DNA of 53,912 nucleotides from JAAFIM01 sp964467315 (GTDB taxonomy: Bacteria; Bacteroidota; Bacteroidia; Chitinophagales; Saprospiraceae), in contig CAYXSA010000019.1 of assembly GCA_964467315.1 (NCBI GenBank), positions 1 to 53,912 on the forward strand, written 5' to 3'. Within the stretch, counting starts at the first letter, position 1. Each line of letters opens with the position of its first letter. A model generated the notes under the pieces. That model did no database searches and had not been told where the DNA came from. It saw nothing but the letters and a program-made list of their open reading frames with translations. This document shows positions 1-7,549 of the stretch, piece by piece. The position numbers and the translations under genes are program-made.

Positions 1-141
1 GCTTTGGGTCGGCGCGTGCTGGCGCAAACCCTCTCTGTACAAGCGGGCAATTATATGCATACGCTACACTTGGGCGAGCTAAGCAGCGGCGTATATTGGC
101 TGCGGGTAGGTGCACAGACCCTGCGATTTGTCAAAGAATAG
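1..141 (+). CDS. C-terminal end of a T9SS-secreted protein (partial)
   Basis: The open frame runs from the window edge to a TAG at 139-141, giving the last 46 residues of a protein. It reads as a type A C-terminal sorting domain of the type IX secretion system: a Gly-Arg-Arg-Val turn, a strand ending in AGNY, then LHLGELSSGVYWLRV and a terminal FVKE. This family signal directs cargo across the outer membrane through the T9SS and is then cleaved. The cargo's function cannot be told because the rest lies outside the window. A strong terminator hairpin follows 20 bases downstream, so the gene is probably last in its transcript. Confidence 0.85.
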   Translation, partial: ALGRRVLAQTLSVQAGNYMHTLHLGELSSGVYWLRVGAQTLRFVKE

Positions 142-162
142 GACATAATAACGTATAAATGC

Positions 163-205
163 AAACGCCGCAGTGCCTCTATTTTGGGGTGCTGCGGCGT
201 TTTTA
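163..205 (+). terminator. Rho-independent terminator
   Basis: A 9-bp perfect stem ACGCCGCAG/CTGCGGCGT is followed by a T-run. It ends the T9SS cargo gene. The A-run on its left side could let it work on the other strand as well. Confidence 0.75.
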
Positions 206-220
206 TCTTTCGTTTTTTTT

Positions 221-302
221 GGGCGTGCCCGCGCCCCAAAAAAGGGGGCGCGGTCGGGCTATTTGAGCCGTAGCATGCTACGGCTCTACATATCCCTCAC
301 GC
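221..302 (-). repeat. Three-way-junction element E1
   Basis: Copy of the window-wide element, block A-to-C on the minus strand. The outer stem is GCGTG/CACGC (223-227 with 298-302). Hairpin 2 is GCGCCCC/GGGGCGC with an A-rich loop. Hairpin 1 is the palindrome GAGCCGTAG-CATG-CTACGGCTC, also used in E12. A T-run at 213-220 is the A-tract that follows block C. It lies between two convergent genes. A further GC-rich hairpin (CCCGCCGC/GCGGCGGG) sits at about 309-338. Confidence 0.85.
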
Positions 303-339
303 GTTTTTATCCCGCCGCAAAAAGGTTGCGGCGGGCGGT

Positions 340-1284
340 TTAGCCACGAACGAAGAGCCGTTGCCACCAGGAGAGCGCATTTTTTTCGAGCCTGTAGTAA
401 GGCTGATTGATAGCGCCGAAACTCTGATAAAATTGCGCGATGCCCTCTATAGCCGAACCCTCGAAATCCAGCATTTTTAGCTGCCCTGCATGCGTGCGTA
501 TGATATTGTCTATCAAAAAAGACATGGCATCGCTCTCCCTGCCTGCCTCGCTGCTGACATTGATGAGATTGACGAGCCGAGCGCCATCGACCATCAAAAA
601 AACGGCTGCATGAAATTGCTTATTTTCGTCGTAGGCGACAAAGATATTGCCTTGTCCGCGATGCTGGAAGGCGTAGATAATGCGCAGGGCTGTATGATAA
701 AAACTTTCGGGCAAGCCTGTGCGGGCTTTGGTATGGAAGGCGCGCACATGGTCTACGAAGGTTTCGGGGCGAATGTCGGCGGAGCAGAATAGTCCGTTTT
801 TTTCGCCCTTGCGGAGTTTGCGGCGCAGGTTGCTGCTGTAATCGGCGGCGAGGTCGGCGTAAGGGCGGGAGAGGGGCAGCACGAAATTGGGGCGTTGGCT
901 GACGCTCCAGCCCTCTATGCCTTGTAGCGCCTGCACGGCGGAATTATCGAAATTTAGCTGCATATCCACGCGGCGAATATCGGCGGGCAAGGCATCAATA
1001 AACCATTTTAGGCGAGTAGGGGAGCAGACGTGCATAGAAAACAAACCCAGTTGCTGCGTCAGCGGCGGCTGAAAAATCTCCTTGTAGCCGATGTACTTTT
1101 TGTACTTCCAAACGACGGGAAATACCGATTCGTATTCGTTTTCTACCAGACCGAACCATTCTTCGCAGACATTATCTAAATACCAAGTATAGGCATAGGC
1201 GCGGCTATTGAGGGCGTAGTAGACGCAGCCGTTCCAGCGGCGCGGGTCGATTTCTTTACGAGAGAGCAGGCGTATAGAGGACAT
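340..1284 (-). CDS. GNAT-type N-acyltransferase (FemAB/Acetyltransf_6-like)
   Basis: A 314-residue cytoplasmic protein without signal peptide or membrane segment. The second half (about 150-300) has the GNAT-like pattern of the BioF2/FemAB-like acetyltransferase family: a basic helix SNLRRKLRKGEKNG, FHTKARTGLPESFY, the strand IFVAYDENKQFHAAVFLMV, and near the end MLDFEGSAIEGIAQFYQSFG. Bacteroidota genomes carry many such single-gene homologues, and the acceptor substrate is unknown. The start was placed at MSSIRLL because the longer frame upstream reads through a heptamer array and element E2. The array begins two bases before this start codon. Confidence 0.65.
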   Translation of the reverse strand: MSSIRLLSRKEIDPRRWNGCVYYALNSRAYAYTWYLDNVCEEWFGLVENEYESVFPVVWKYKKYIGYKEIFQPPLTQQLGLFSMHVCSPTRLKWFIDALPADIRRVDMQLNFDNSAVQALQGIEGWSVSQRPNFVLPLSRPYADLAADYSSNLRRKLRKGEKNGLFCSADIRPETFVDHVRAFHTKARTGLPESFYHTALRIIYAFQHRGQGNIFVAYDENKQFHAAVFLMVDGARLVNLINVSSEAGRESDAMSFLIDNIIRTHAGQLKMLDFEGSAIEGIAQFYQSFGAINQPYYRLEKNALSWWQRLFVRG

Positions 1285-1285
1285 G

Positions 1286-1324
1286 GAATGACGAATGACG
1301 AATGACGAATGACGAATGACTAAT
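1286..1324. repeat. Heptamer array GAATGAC
   Basis: Five tandem copies of a 7-bp unit GAATGAC, then decaying units. It abuts the start codon of the acyltransferase gene on the minus strand. Confidence 0.9.
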
Positions 1325-1361
1325 GAAATGCGCAGGGTATTGGGATACTGCTTTAATTTTT

Positions 1362-1474
1362 GCGTGAGGGATAGGAGGGGCGCGCCATCGGCGCGGTGCG
1401 AAGCACTGCAACCCCGCATAGCCCGACCGCGCGACCTTTAAGCCGCGTTAGCGGCGGGGAGCGCGGGCACGCCC
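1362..1474 (+). repeat. Three-way-junction element E2
   Basis: Block A at 1362-1374, block B (ATAGCCCGACC) at about 1418-1428, block C GGGCACGCCC at 1465-1474, then an A-run. Hairpin 2 is closed by CCGCGC/GCGCGG and holds the common CGACCTTTAAG loop plus a nested CCGC/GCGG stem. It sits between divergent genes, with block C 72 bases from the M1 peptidase start. Confidence 0.85.
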
Positions 1475-1545
1475 AAAAAAGTGAAAAATTTGCGATTAAA
1501 TCCCTAATTTTGTGGCGAACAATCAAGCTAACTCAAACGAATCTT

Positions 1546-3795
1546 ATGCAGAATTTGCTATTTATTGCCCTATTATTGATGTGCACGGGGGCGGCGGCGC
1601 AGGTACGGGAGGATAAATTTAAGCAGTTGGGCGAGGACTTGCCTACGCCGAATGCCTACCGCAATGCGGCGGGCGCGCCAGGGCACGAGTACTGGCAGCA
1701 GCGGGCGGACTATCTGATAAATGTAGAGTTGGACGATGAGCGGCAGCGCATCAAGGGGGACGAGCTTATCACGTATTACAACAATTCGCCCGATGTTTTG
1801 ACCTATATTTGGGTGCAGCTCGACCAAAATTTGTTCGCGCCCGACTCCGACGGGCAGATAACGCGCACGAGCAATATCACGCCGCAAATGTCGCCCAATG
1901 AAGTGCAGCGCCTGCTGCCCAGCACATTTGAGGGCGGTTTTAAGATAGATTCCGTTACGGACAAAAAGGGGCAATCTTTGCGTTATGTCATCAACAAAAC
2001 CATGATGCGCATTGACCTTCCGAAGCCTTTGCTGCCTAAGCAAAACGTAGCTTTCAAAATAAAATGGTCGTACAATATCAACGACGGGGTAACGACGCGG
2101 GCGCGCACGGGCTACGAGTATTTTCCCGATGATAAGAATTACACCTATCATATCGCGCAATTTTATCCGCGAGTGGTGCGCTACGACGATGTAAACGGTT
2201 GGCAGCACAAGCAGTTTTTGGGCAGGGGCGAATTTACGCTATCTTTTGGCAATTTTGTGGTAAATATCACCGTGCCCGATGACCATGCGGTAGCGGCTAC
2301 GGGTGTTTTGCAAAATAGTGCCGCCGTACTAAGCAGCGAACAAATTAAACGCTTGGAAACGGCGAAAAAATCGGACAAACCTGTTTTGGTTATCACACCC
2401 GACGAAGCCAAAGAGAAAGAAAAAACGCAGAGCAAGGGCAAGAAGACTTGGACATTTAAGGCGGAGAATGTGCGGGATTTTGCTTTTGCGAGTTCGCGCA
2501 AGTTCATTTGGGACGCTCAAGGGGTGCCGATGGCAGATGGGCGCACGGTGATGGCGATGTCTTTTTATCCGAAGGAGGGCAACCCTTTGTGGGAGCGCTA
2601 TTCTACGCGGGCTATCATACATACGATGCGGGTTTATGGTAAGTACACCTTTGATTATCCGTATCCAGTGGCGATTTCTACCCACGCCTCTTTTACGGGT
2701 ATGGAATACCCGATGATTTCCTTCAATTTTGGTCGTCCGCGTCCTGATGGCACGTACCCAGAGCAGACGAAGTACGCGATGATAGGGGTCATTATTCACG
2801 AGGTTGGGCACAACTGGTTTCCGATGATAGTGAATAGCGACGAGCGGCAGTGGACCTGGATGGACGAGGGTTTGAATTCCTTTTTGGAGTACTTGGCGGA
2901 GGTGGAGTGGGAGCGCGATTTTCCTGTACGGAGAGGGCCCGCACCCAATATCGTGGAGTATATGCGCGGCGACAAGGCGGGTTTGGAGCCCATCATGACG
3001 AATTCGGAATCTATCATACAATTTGGCAATAACGGTTACGGTAAGCCTGCTGCTGCGCTGAATATCTTGCGCGAAACCATCATGGGCAGGGAGCTTTTCG
3101 ACTTTGCCTTCAAGGAGTACGCCAATAGATGGAAGTTTAAGCACCCCTCGCCTGCGGATTTTTTCCGCACGATGGAAGACGCTTCAGGCGTAGACCTCGA
3201 TTGGTTTTGGCGGGGTTGGTTTTATACGACTGACCATGTAGATATAGCTTTGTCGGAGGTGAAACACTACCAAATGAGCAGCCTCAATGCGCAGCAAGAA
3301 ATGAATTTGCGCAAGCAATGGGATGCGAAAAATGGCGAATACATCAGCATCACCCGCAACCGCGAAAGTGTCAAAGAAACGCTGATGGAAAAATACCCCG
3401 ACCTAAAGGACGAGTACAACAACCGCGACCCTTATCGCCCGAATGCGCAGACGGAGCGCCGTTTGCAAACGGCAGAAAAAAGCCTAAGCGCCGAAGATAA
3501 AAAGCTCATAGAGTCGGGCAAGCAGTTTTACGAATTGAAATTCGAGAACAAAGGCGGCTTGGTGATGCCTGTAATTTTGGAATTTCGTTTTGCGGACGGC
3601 AGCAAAAGCCTGCAGCGTCTGCCTGCGGAGATTTGGCGCATGAACTCCGCGACCTTTACGAAGGTTTTCGTTTTCGACAAAGAGGTATCGGAAATTGTAC
3701 TTGACCCATTTTTAGAGACCGCCGACACGGATAGAGGCAATAATTTTTATCCAGAGCGTCGGCAGCCTACGCGTTTTGAGATGTATAATAAGTAA
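1546..3795 (+). CDS. Exported M1 family metallopeptidase (aminopeptidase)
   Basis: A 749-residue protein that starts with a signal peptide (MQNLLFIALLLMCTGAAAQ). The gluzincin zinc site is complete: HEVGH at residues 418-422, then 18 residues later the third ligand Glu441 in WMDEGLNSF. The exopeptidase region FTGMEYPMISF lies upstream, replacing the usual GAMEN. It is expected to remove N-terminal residues from peptides in the periplasm or outside the cell. An N-terminal beta domain (about 40-300) precedes the catalytic part. There is no T9SS tail. A TAATTTTG (-7-like) box lies at 1505-1512, but no good -33 box at normal spacing. The start is chosen at the signal peptide; the longer frame runs back into E2. 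Confidence 0.88.
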   Translation: MQNLLFIALLLMCTGAAAQVREDKFKQLGEDLPTPNAYRNAAGAPGHEYWQQRADYLINVELDDERQRIKGDELITYYNNSPDVLTYIWVQLDQNLFAPDSDGQITRTSNITPQMSPNEVQRLLPSTFEGGFKIDSVTDKKGQSLRYVINKTMMRIDLPKPLLPKQNVAFKIKWSYNINDGVTTRARTGYEYFPDDKNYTYHIAQFYPRVVRYDDVNGWQHKQFLGRGEFTLSFGNFVVNITVPDDHAVAATGVLQNSAAVLSSEQIKRLETAKKSDKPVLVITPDEAKEKEKTQSKGKKTWTFKAENVRDFAFASSRKFIWDAQGVPMADGRTVMAMSFYPKEGNPLWERYSTRAIIHTMRVYGKYTFDYPYPVAISTHASFTGMEYPMISFNFGRPRPDGTYPEQTKYAMIGVIIHEVGHNWFPMIVNSDERQWTWMDEGLNSFLEYLAEVEWERDFPVRRGPAPNIVEYMRGDKAGLEPIMTNSESIIQFGNNGYGKPAAALNILRETIMGRELFDFAFKEYANRWKFKHPSPADFFRTMEDASGVDLDWFWRGWFYTTDHVDIALSEVKHYQMSSLNAQQEMNLRKQWDAKNGEYISITRNRESVKETLMEKYPDLKDEYNNRDPYRPNAQTERRLQTAEKSLSAEDKKLIESGKQFYELKFENKGGLVMPVILEFRFADGSKSLQRLPAEIWRMNSATFTKVFVFDKEVSEIVLDPFLETADTDRGNNFYPERRQPTRFEMYNK

Positions 3796-3966
3796 TGACG
3801 AATGACGAATGACGAATGTGCGTTGTGTCGTATGCTGCACGCCTTACCGCAGGCTGCGCGCTATGCGCTTACCTGCGGCTAAGAAGAACATAGCCCCTTT
3901 GGGGCTATCCTGCATAAGCAAAAATTCGTCATTCGTCATTCGTCATTCGTCATTCGTCATTCGTCG
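3794..3966. repeat. Intergenic heptamer arrays and hairpin
   Basis: Two GAATGAC-family arrays in opposite orientation (3794-3818 and 3923-3966) fill the gap between convergent genes. The first overlaps the TAA of the M1 peptidase and the second touches the stop codon of the minus-strand lipoprotein gene. Between them lie GC-rich short palindromes, including AGCCCCTTTGGGGCT at about 3892-3906. Confidence 0.85.
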
Positions 3967-5190
3967 TTATTGCAGTATGATTAGCCTGCGTTGGAAGCCT
4001 GCGAGTTGTCCGCTTTTGGGGTCTAAGATGTAGTTTTCGCCGTTTTCTATCTGTCTGCCGCCTATGTATTCGAGTTCTGCGCTTAGGCGGGCTTCGCCCC
4101 AGCCATGATTAAATCCTTTTTCGGGGTAGTGAGTGCCGCCTATGAGCCAAGAGCCATCGGGTAGGGCTTGTATGCGGGAGGCGATGAGGTTGATATCGTC
4201 GTTTTTGGGTTTTTCTAGGGCTATAATCTGCTCTTTTAGCAGCTTGCCATTGGGGCTATAGAGGGAAACGATGCTTTGGGAGCGGGTGGAGGGCAGTTGC
4301 CGATGGGTGAGCAGGGCGATATTGCCGTTGAGGGGGCTGATAGCGACATTGTTTTTGCCTGCCATGCGTTGGTCTTCGCCTTTACTGGTTCGTTTGGGGA
4401 GGTTTATTCGCCATAATTCTTTGCCATTGGCAGGGGAGAAGGCGATTAGCAGATCCTCTAAGTTGCCCATGAAGGTCGTTGCGATGATTTTTTCGTTGGC
4501 GCAGAGGGCATACACCAGCCAAGCCGAGTCTATACGGCTTTTTTGTTGGAGGGTGCTTTGTAGGTTTCCGTAGAGAATATCGAGTTCGTAAGCGCCATTT
4601 TTGCCGTATAATACGGCAAAAGATTGCGTATTGATGCTGGCAACGCCACTAATAGCGCCGTTTACGGAGACGGGGCGCTCTGTAGCGCCTGTTTTCATGT
4701 CGAGCAGGGATATTTCTTGCCCGCTTGCCTCGTAGGCAATGCTTTTTTCTGCACTAAAGGGGGCTATTCTGTAGCCGAAATAGGGGTCTAAGGCAACTTT
4801 GGAGCGTAATTTTCCTGCTGCATCGAATAAGAGGAGCTGTTTTTCGCCTGCGATTTGCTCTACGGGTTCATCGCCGCCCAGATAATCTTCATCGGAGATG
4901 ACTTTTAGCCGCCGCCAAGAGCCAAAGACGGCGTAACCATCGCCGAAAGGTATCAATTGAGGGTCTTCCAGCCGCTCGAAGGTGTCGGGGTAGACGTAAG
5001 AAAAGCCATCTGCGCCGACTTTTGCGGTATCGGCGGGGTAGATTTCGCTTTTTATTTCCTTGCTATAGTCGCGGCTAAGGCTAAGGGCGGGTTTGCCTTT
5101 GCCGCCTTCGCCGTCTTTCGGCTGTTCGGTTGCCCCTTTGCAGGCGGCGAATAGGAGCAAAAATAGGAGGGGCAAGAAGTTTTTTTGCAT
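3967..5190 (-). CDS. Lipoprotein of unknown function, beta-propeller-like
   Basis: A 407-residue protein with a lipoprotein signal (MQKNFLPLLFLLLFAACKG, lipidated Cys17), so it should be anchored in a cell-envelope membrane. The body is rich in short beta strands with recurring motifs such as LLLFDAAGKLRSKVALD, ISLLDMKTGA, LIAFSPANGKELWRINLP and VSLYSPNGKLLKEQI. These resemble blades of a WD/PQQ-like beta-propeller; the fold is inferred. No catalytic motif is visible. The start was set at the lipoprotein signal rather than the 43-residue-longer frame, whose extension is not signal-like. Confidence 0.6.
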   Translation of the reverse strand: MQKNFLPLLFLLLFAACKGATEQPKDGEGGKGKPALSLSRDYSKEIKSEIYPADTAKVGADGFSYVYPDTFERLEDPQLIPFGDGYAVFGSWRRLKVISDEDYLGGDEPVEQIAGEKQLLLFDAAGKLRSKVALDPYFGYRIAPFSAEKSIAYEASGQEISLLDMKTGATERPVSVNGAISGVASINTQSFAVLYGKNGAYELDILYGNLQSTLQQKSRIDSAWLVYALCANEKIIATTFMGNLEDLLIAFSPANGKELWRINLPKRTSKGEDQRMAGKNNVAISPLNGNIALLTHRQLPSTRSQSIVSLYSPNGKLLKEQIIALEKPKNDDINLIASRIQALPDGSWLIGGTHYPEKGFNHGWGEARLSAELEYIGGRQIENGENYILDPKSGQLAGFQRRLIILQ

Positions 5191-5339
5191 GGTGTAGTGG
5201 GGGATTTTGGGGTACAAAAATAGCATTTCGGCGGCGATTTTCTGCCGTTCGCCCAAAATATAGCGCCTTTCGCCATAGGGTTTTGCGCCTTGCTTGTTTT
5301 TTATCGAAATTAGTCGCATATTTAAGCCGCGTTTATTTT

Positions 5340-5440
5340 GGGCGAGCCGCTTCGGCGCTACGCGCCTCGCGTCGGGCTATCCGCTCCATCACCTTCGCGG
5401 CGTGCCGCCGCTTCGGTGGTTCCGCTTCTATCCCTCTCGC
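5340..5440 (-). repeat. Three-way-junction element E3 (compensated outer stem)
   Basis: Variant copy in which the outer stem is GCGAG (5342-5346) with CTCGC (5436-5440) instead of GCGTG/CACGC: both partners changed together. Block B (GTCGGGCTATC) is kept. Hairpin 1 contains the GCGGAACCA...GATGGAGC type seen in E18. It lies between divergent genes. Confidence 0.8.
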
Positions 5441-5489
5441 GTTCGCTTCGCGGAGGGTATCCTTTCAAATTGAAAATTACAATACCATT

Positions 5490-6836
5490 ATGTCTTTTTT
5501 GGAATTATTTAAGCAGTATGAAGATATTGCGAATGCTATAAAAGTGGAGGGCGAAGAGGGCAAAAAAATAGCTGCAATTTATAAAACCTATAAAAGCGAT
5601 TGGACAAAAATACAAGCCTCTATTTTGCCCAAGGTGAAAGCCAATACCCCGCTCACGGCTCAAGAAGTGGCGCTTGTAGATGGTACAAGAATGAATGGGA
5701 AAATTATAATTAGAGATATTCCTAAGTTGGGACCGATACCCAAAAAACAGTTCACGGATAGAAAGGTAATAGAAGAAGTTACAAAAATTAACTTGGAAGC
5801 ATTAGCGCCGTTAGAAAAAACGCCTGCCTATTTATCAGGAAAAAAAGAGCAAAAAGAGAAAAGCAGTACAGAGGGGCTTCTTAGAGCAGAAGCGACAGCT
5901 TTATTACCTAAGGCAGACCAAGCGATATTGGGTATGGAGGCGGCTATGCATAAACAACAATGCCCCAGCGAAAAAAATCTATTGGCTGTTGATAAGCTTC
6001 GAAGAGAATTGCATACCTTGCTTGCTAAGGTGCGGGCTACCAATAACCTAACAACCCTTGACCAGCAAGAGATAGCTCCACGTCTTACAAAACTGGATAG
6101 GCTTATTGGGGATGTAAAAAAACTTTCTGTTTCTGCTACGGGAGAGGGAAAACTAAGCTCAGAGATGGAGCTTAAGTCTCGGTTTGCAAGCTTTTACACA
6201 ATGGCTACGACCGAATTGCCTGCTATGAAAAGCCTTGTTGATAGTAAAACAGGCTTAATGGAGGGGCATTTATTGCGTTTGAAAACCTTGTGTAAAGATG
6301 CACAAACGCTGGCGACAGAAATTGCAGCTACCAAAAGCTTAGCGACTTTTTACAAAAAGGAAGTACAGCCTTTTATAGGGGGCTTGCTTAAATTTGCACA
6401 GCGAGCAGAGGAAATACCTACAATGGAGGCAACTGCGCAGAAAACGACGCAAGAGGTGAAATTGCGGGCTAAGGCTTTGGAAATACAATCTCGTGCCCTA
6501 GTTTTCGACGCTACGGTGCTTACACAACGCGTAGCAAGCCCCTATGGTATCGAACTTAGTGAGTTGAATACTATCAACAAAATTCAAGCAGAGATAAACG
6601 CTGTCTTGAAAGAAGCCCAGACTAATACGCTTTTGCAAGCCTTTATAGAAAGGGAACTGAATCCGATTGTGCAAAAAGTGCAAAAATTTGCCCAAAAAGC
6701 AAACGCTCTTCCAAAGGTCGGCGATGCGCCTATTTTTGGCACAAGCATTTTGCCTGCAGATGTGCAGGCAACTATCAATGAAATAGCTCAAGTGCGTGCA
6801 AAAATAGATACTATTCGCCGAGAGCTTGGGCTATAA
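5490..6836 (+). CDS. Unknown helical protein with internal repeats
   Basis: A 448-residue protein with no signal peptide or membrane helix, almost entirely predicted alpha-helical. Three segments look alike (about 166-212, 272-311 and 365-410). They share a pattern of L..EI..., then F...E(I/V/L)-x-P-x-(I/L), then K(F/L)...A..LP; compare EVQPFIGGLLKFAQRAEEIP with ELNPIVQKVQKFAQKANALP. I do not recognise the family. It heads a cassette of three same-strand genes with codons more AT-rich than the surroundings. The start ATG at 5490 was taken because the longer frame runs back through element E3. A large nested inverted repeat follows the stop. Confidence 0.6.
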   Translation: MSFLELFKQYEDIANAIKVEGEEGKKIAAIYKTYKSDWTKIQASILPKVKANTPLTAQEVALVDGTRMNGKIIIRDIPKLGPIPKKQFTDRKVIEEVTKINLEALAPLEKTPAYLSGKKEQKEKSSTEGLLRAEATALLPKADQAILGMEAAMHKQQCPSEKNLLAVDKLRRELHTLLAKVRATNNLTTLDQQEIAPRLTKLDRLIGDVKKLSVSATGEGKLSSEMELKSRFASFYTMATTELPAMKSLVDSKTGLMEGHLLRLKTLCKDAQTLATEIAATKSLATFYKKEVQPFIGGLLKFAQRAEEIPTMEATAQKTTQEVKLRAKALEIQSRALVFDATVLTQRVASPYGIELSELNTINKIQAEINAVLKEAQTNTLLQAFIERELNPIVQKVQKFAQKANALPKVGDAPIFGTSILPADVQATINEIAQVRAKIDTIRRELGL

Positions 6837-6860
6837 CCTAAATAGCTTTAAGCAACTGTA

Positions 6861-6973
6861 AAAAATTATTTGAGATTTCCGAAGAGCGCAGTTTCGGGCT
6901 TGAAAAGCCCAGCGCAGCGGGCTTTTCAAGTTTGAAACAAGCGGGGAAATAATCTCAAATAATTTTTTTTTCG
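6861..6973 (+). terminator. Long nested inverted repeat, probable terminator
   Basis: The outer arms AAAATTATTTGAGATT and AATCTCAAATAATTTT are perfect 16-bp complements. Inside, CTTGAAAAGCCC (6899-6910) pairs with GGGCTTTTCAAG (6919-6930). A run of eight T follows. The size is unusual for a simple terminator. Confidence 0.7.
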
Positions 6974-6992
6974 TACTTACAGATTCAAAATT

Positions 6993-7113
6993 GCGTGAGG
7001 GATAGAAGCGAAGAGCCGCAGGCTCGTAGCGGATAGCCCGACCCCGCGACCTTTAAGCCCTGCTTGCCTGCATTTTTTATGCGGGCAAGCAGGGCGCGGA
7101 GCGGGGGCACGCC
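6993..7113 (+). repeat. Three-way-junction element E4
   Basis: Blocks A, B and C are intact. Hairpin 2 closes with CCCCGC/GCGGGG and carries a second long stem (CCCTGCTTGCC paired with GGCAAGCAGGG). A-rich sequence follows block C. Confidence 0.85.
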
Positions 7114-7142
7114 ATAAAAAAACAGACTAAAATTTAATATCA

Positions 7143-7520
7143 ATGTCAGATTTAGTAAAAAAATTGGACGAGTTGTGGGATTTGACGAAGACACTAAAAG
7201 AACTAAGCAAAAAGCTTTCAAAGCAAGCCAAAAGTATCCCCAGTCCGCTTATTACACCTGAAATGGCGCAAGTTCTTAGCACAGCGGAGCGCGAAAATCA
7301 GCAAACAGTAGCCGATGTGCAGCAGCTTGAGCAAAAAATAATGCTGAAACGCAAAGAGTCGTTCGATGCCAAAAGAGAAGGCAGGGAAGAGCAAGTAAAG
7401 CTACCAGCTGCCGCTTATACTTCTAAAATTGTAATAGAAGCTGCTCAAGAAATGAACCGACTGGGTAAAGAAATGGAGCGGATTATTGCGTTTTTGTATG
7501 AGGAAGGCATCGTGTTATAA
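7143..7520 (+). CDS. Small helical protein of unknown function
   Basis: A 125-residue soluble, highly charged protein with heptad-like leucine spacing (LVKKLDELWDLTKTLKELSK near the start; EMNRLGKEMERIIAFLYEEG at the end), so probably coiled coil. No known family is recognised. It lies between the 448- and 583-residue proteins on the same strand. The gap to the next gene is only 29 bases, so the two are likely co-transcribed and may form a complex (inference). The start ATG comes 30 bases after element E4. Confidence 0.6.
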   Translation: MSDLVKKLDELWDLTKTLKELSKKLSKQAKSIPSPLITPEMAQVLSTAERENQQTVADVQQLEQKIMLKRKESFDAKREGREEQVKLPAAAYTSKIVIEAAQEMNRLGKEMERIIAFLYEEGIVL

Positions 7521-7549
7521 TTTTTTATCCAATTCGTAAAAACATTAAA

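Larger units (their letters stand above)
6837..7142. other. Intergenic region (306 bp)
   Basis: No gene. It holds the nested inverted-repeat terminator at 6861-6973 and element E4 at 6993-7113, which ends 30 bases before the next start codon. Confidence 0.8.

Noticed and set aside
221..302. Three-way-junction elements as ordinary rho-independent terminators
   Set aside because: They have a fixed three-block layout, occur upstream of genes as often as downstream, and have no T-run after the stem in the A-to-C direction.
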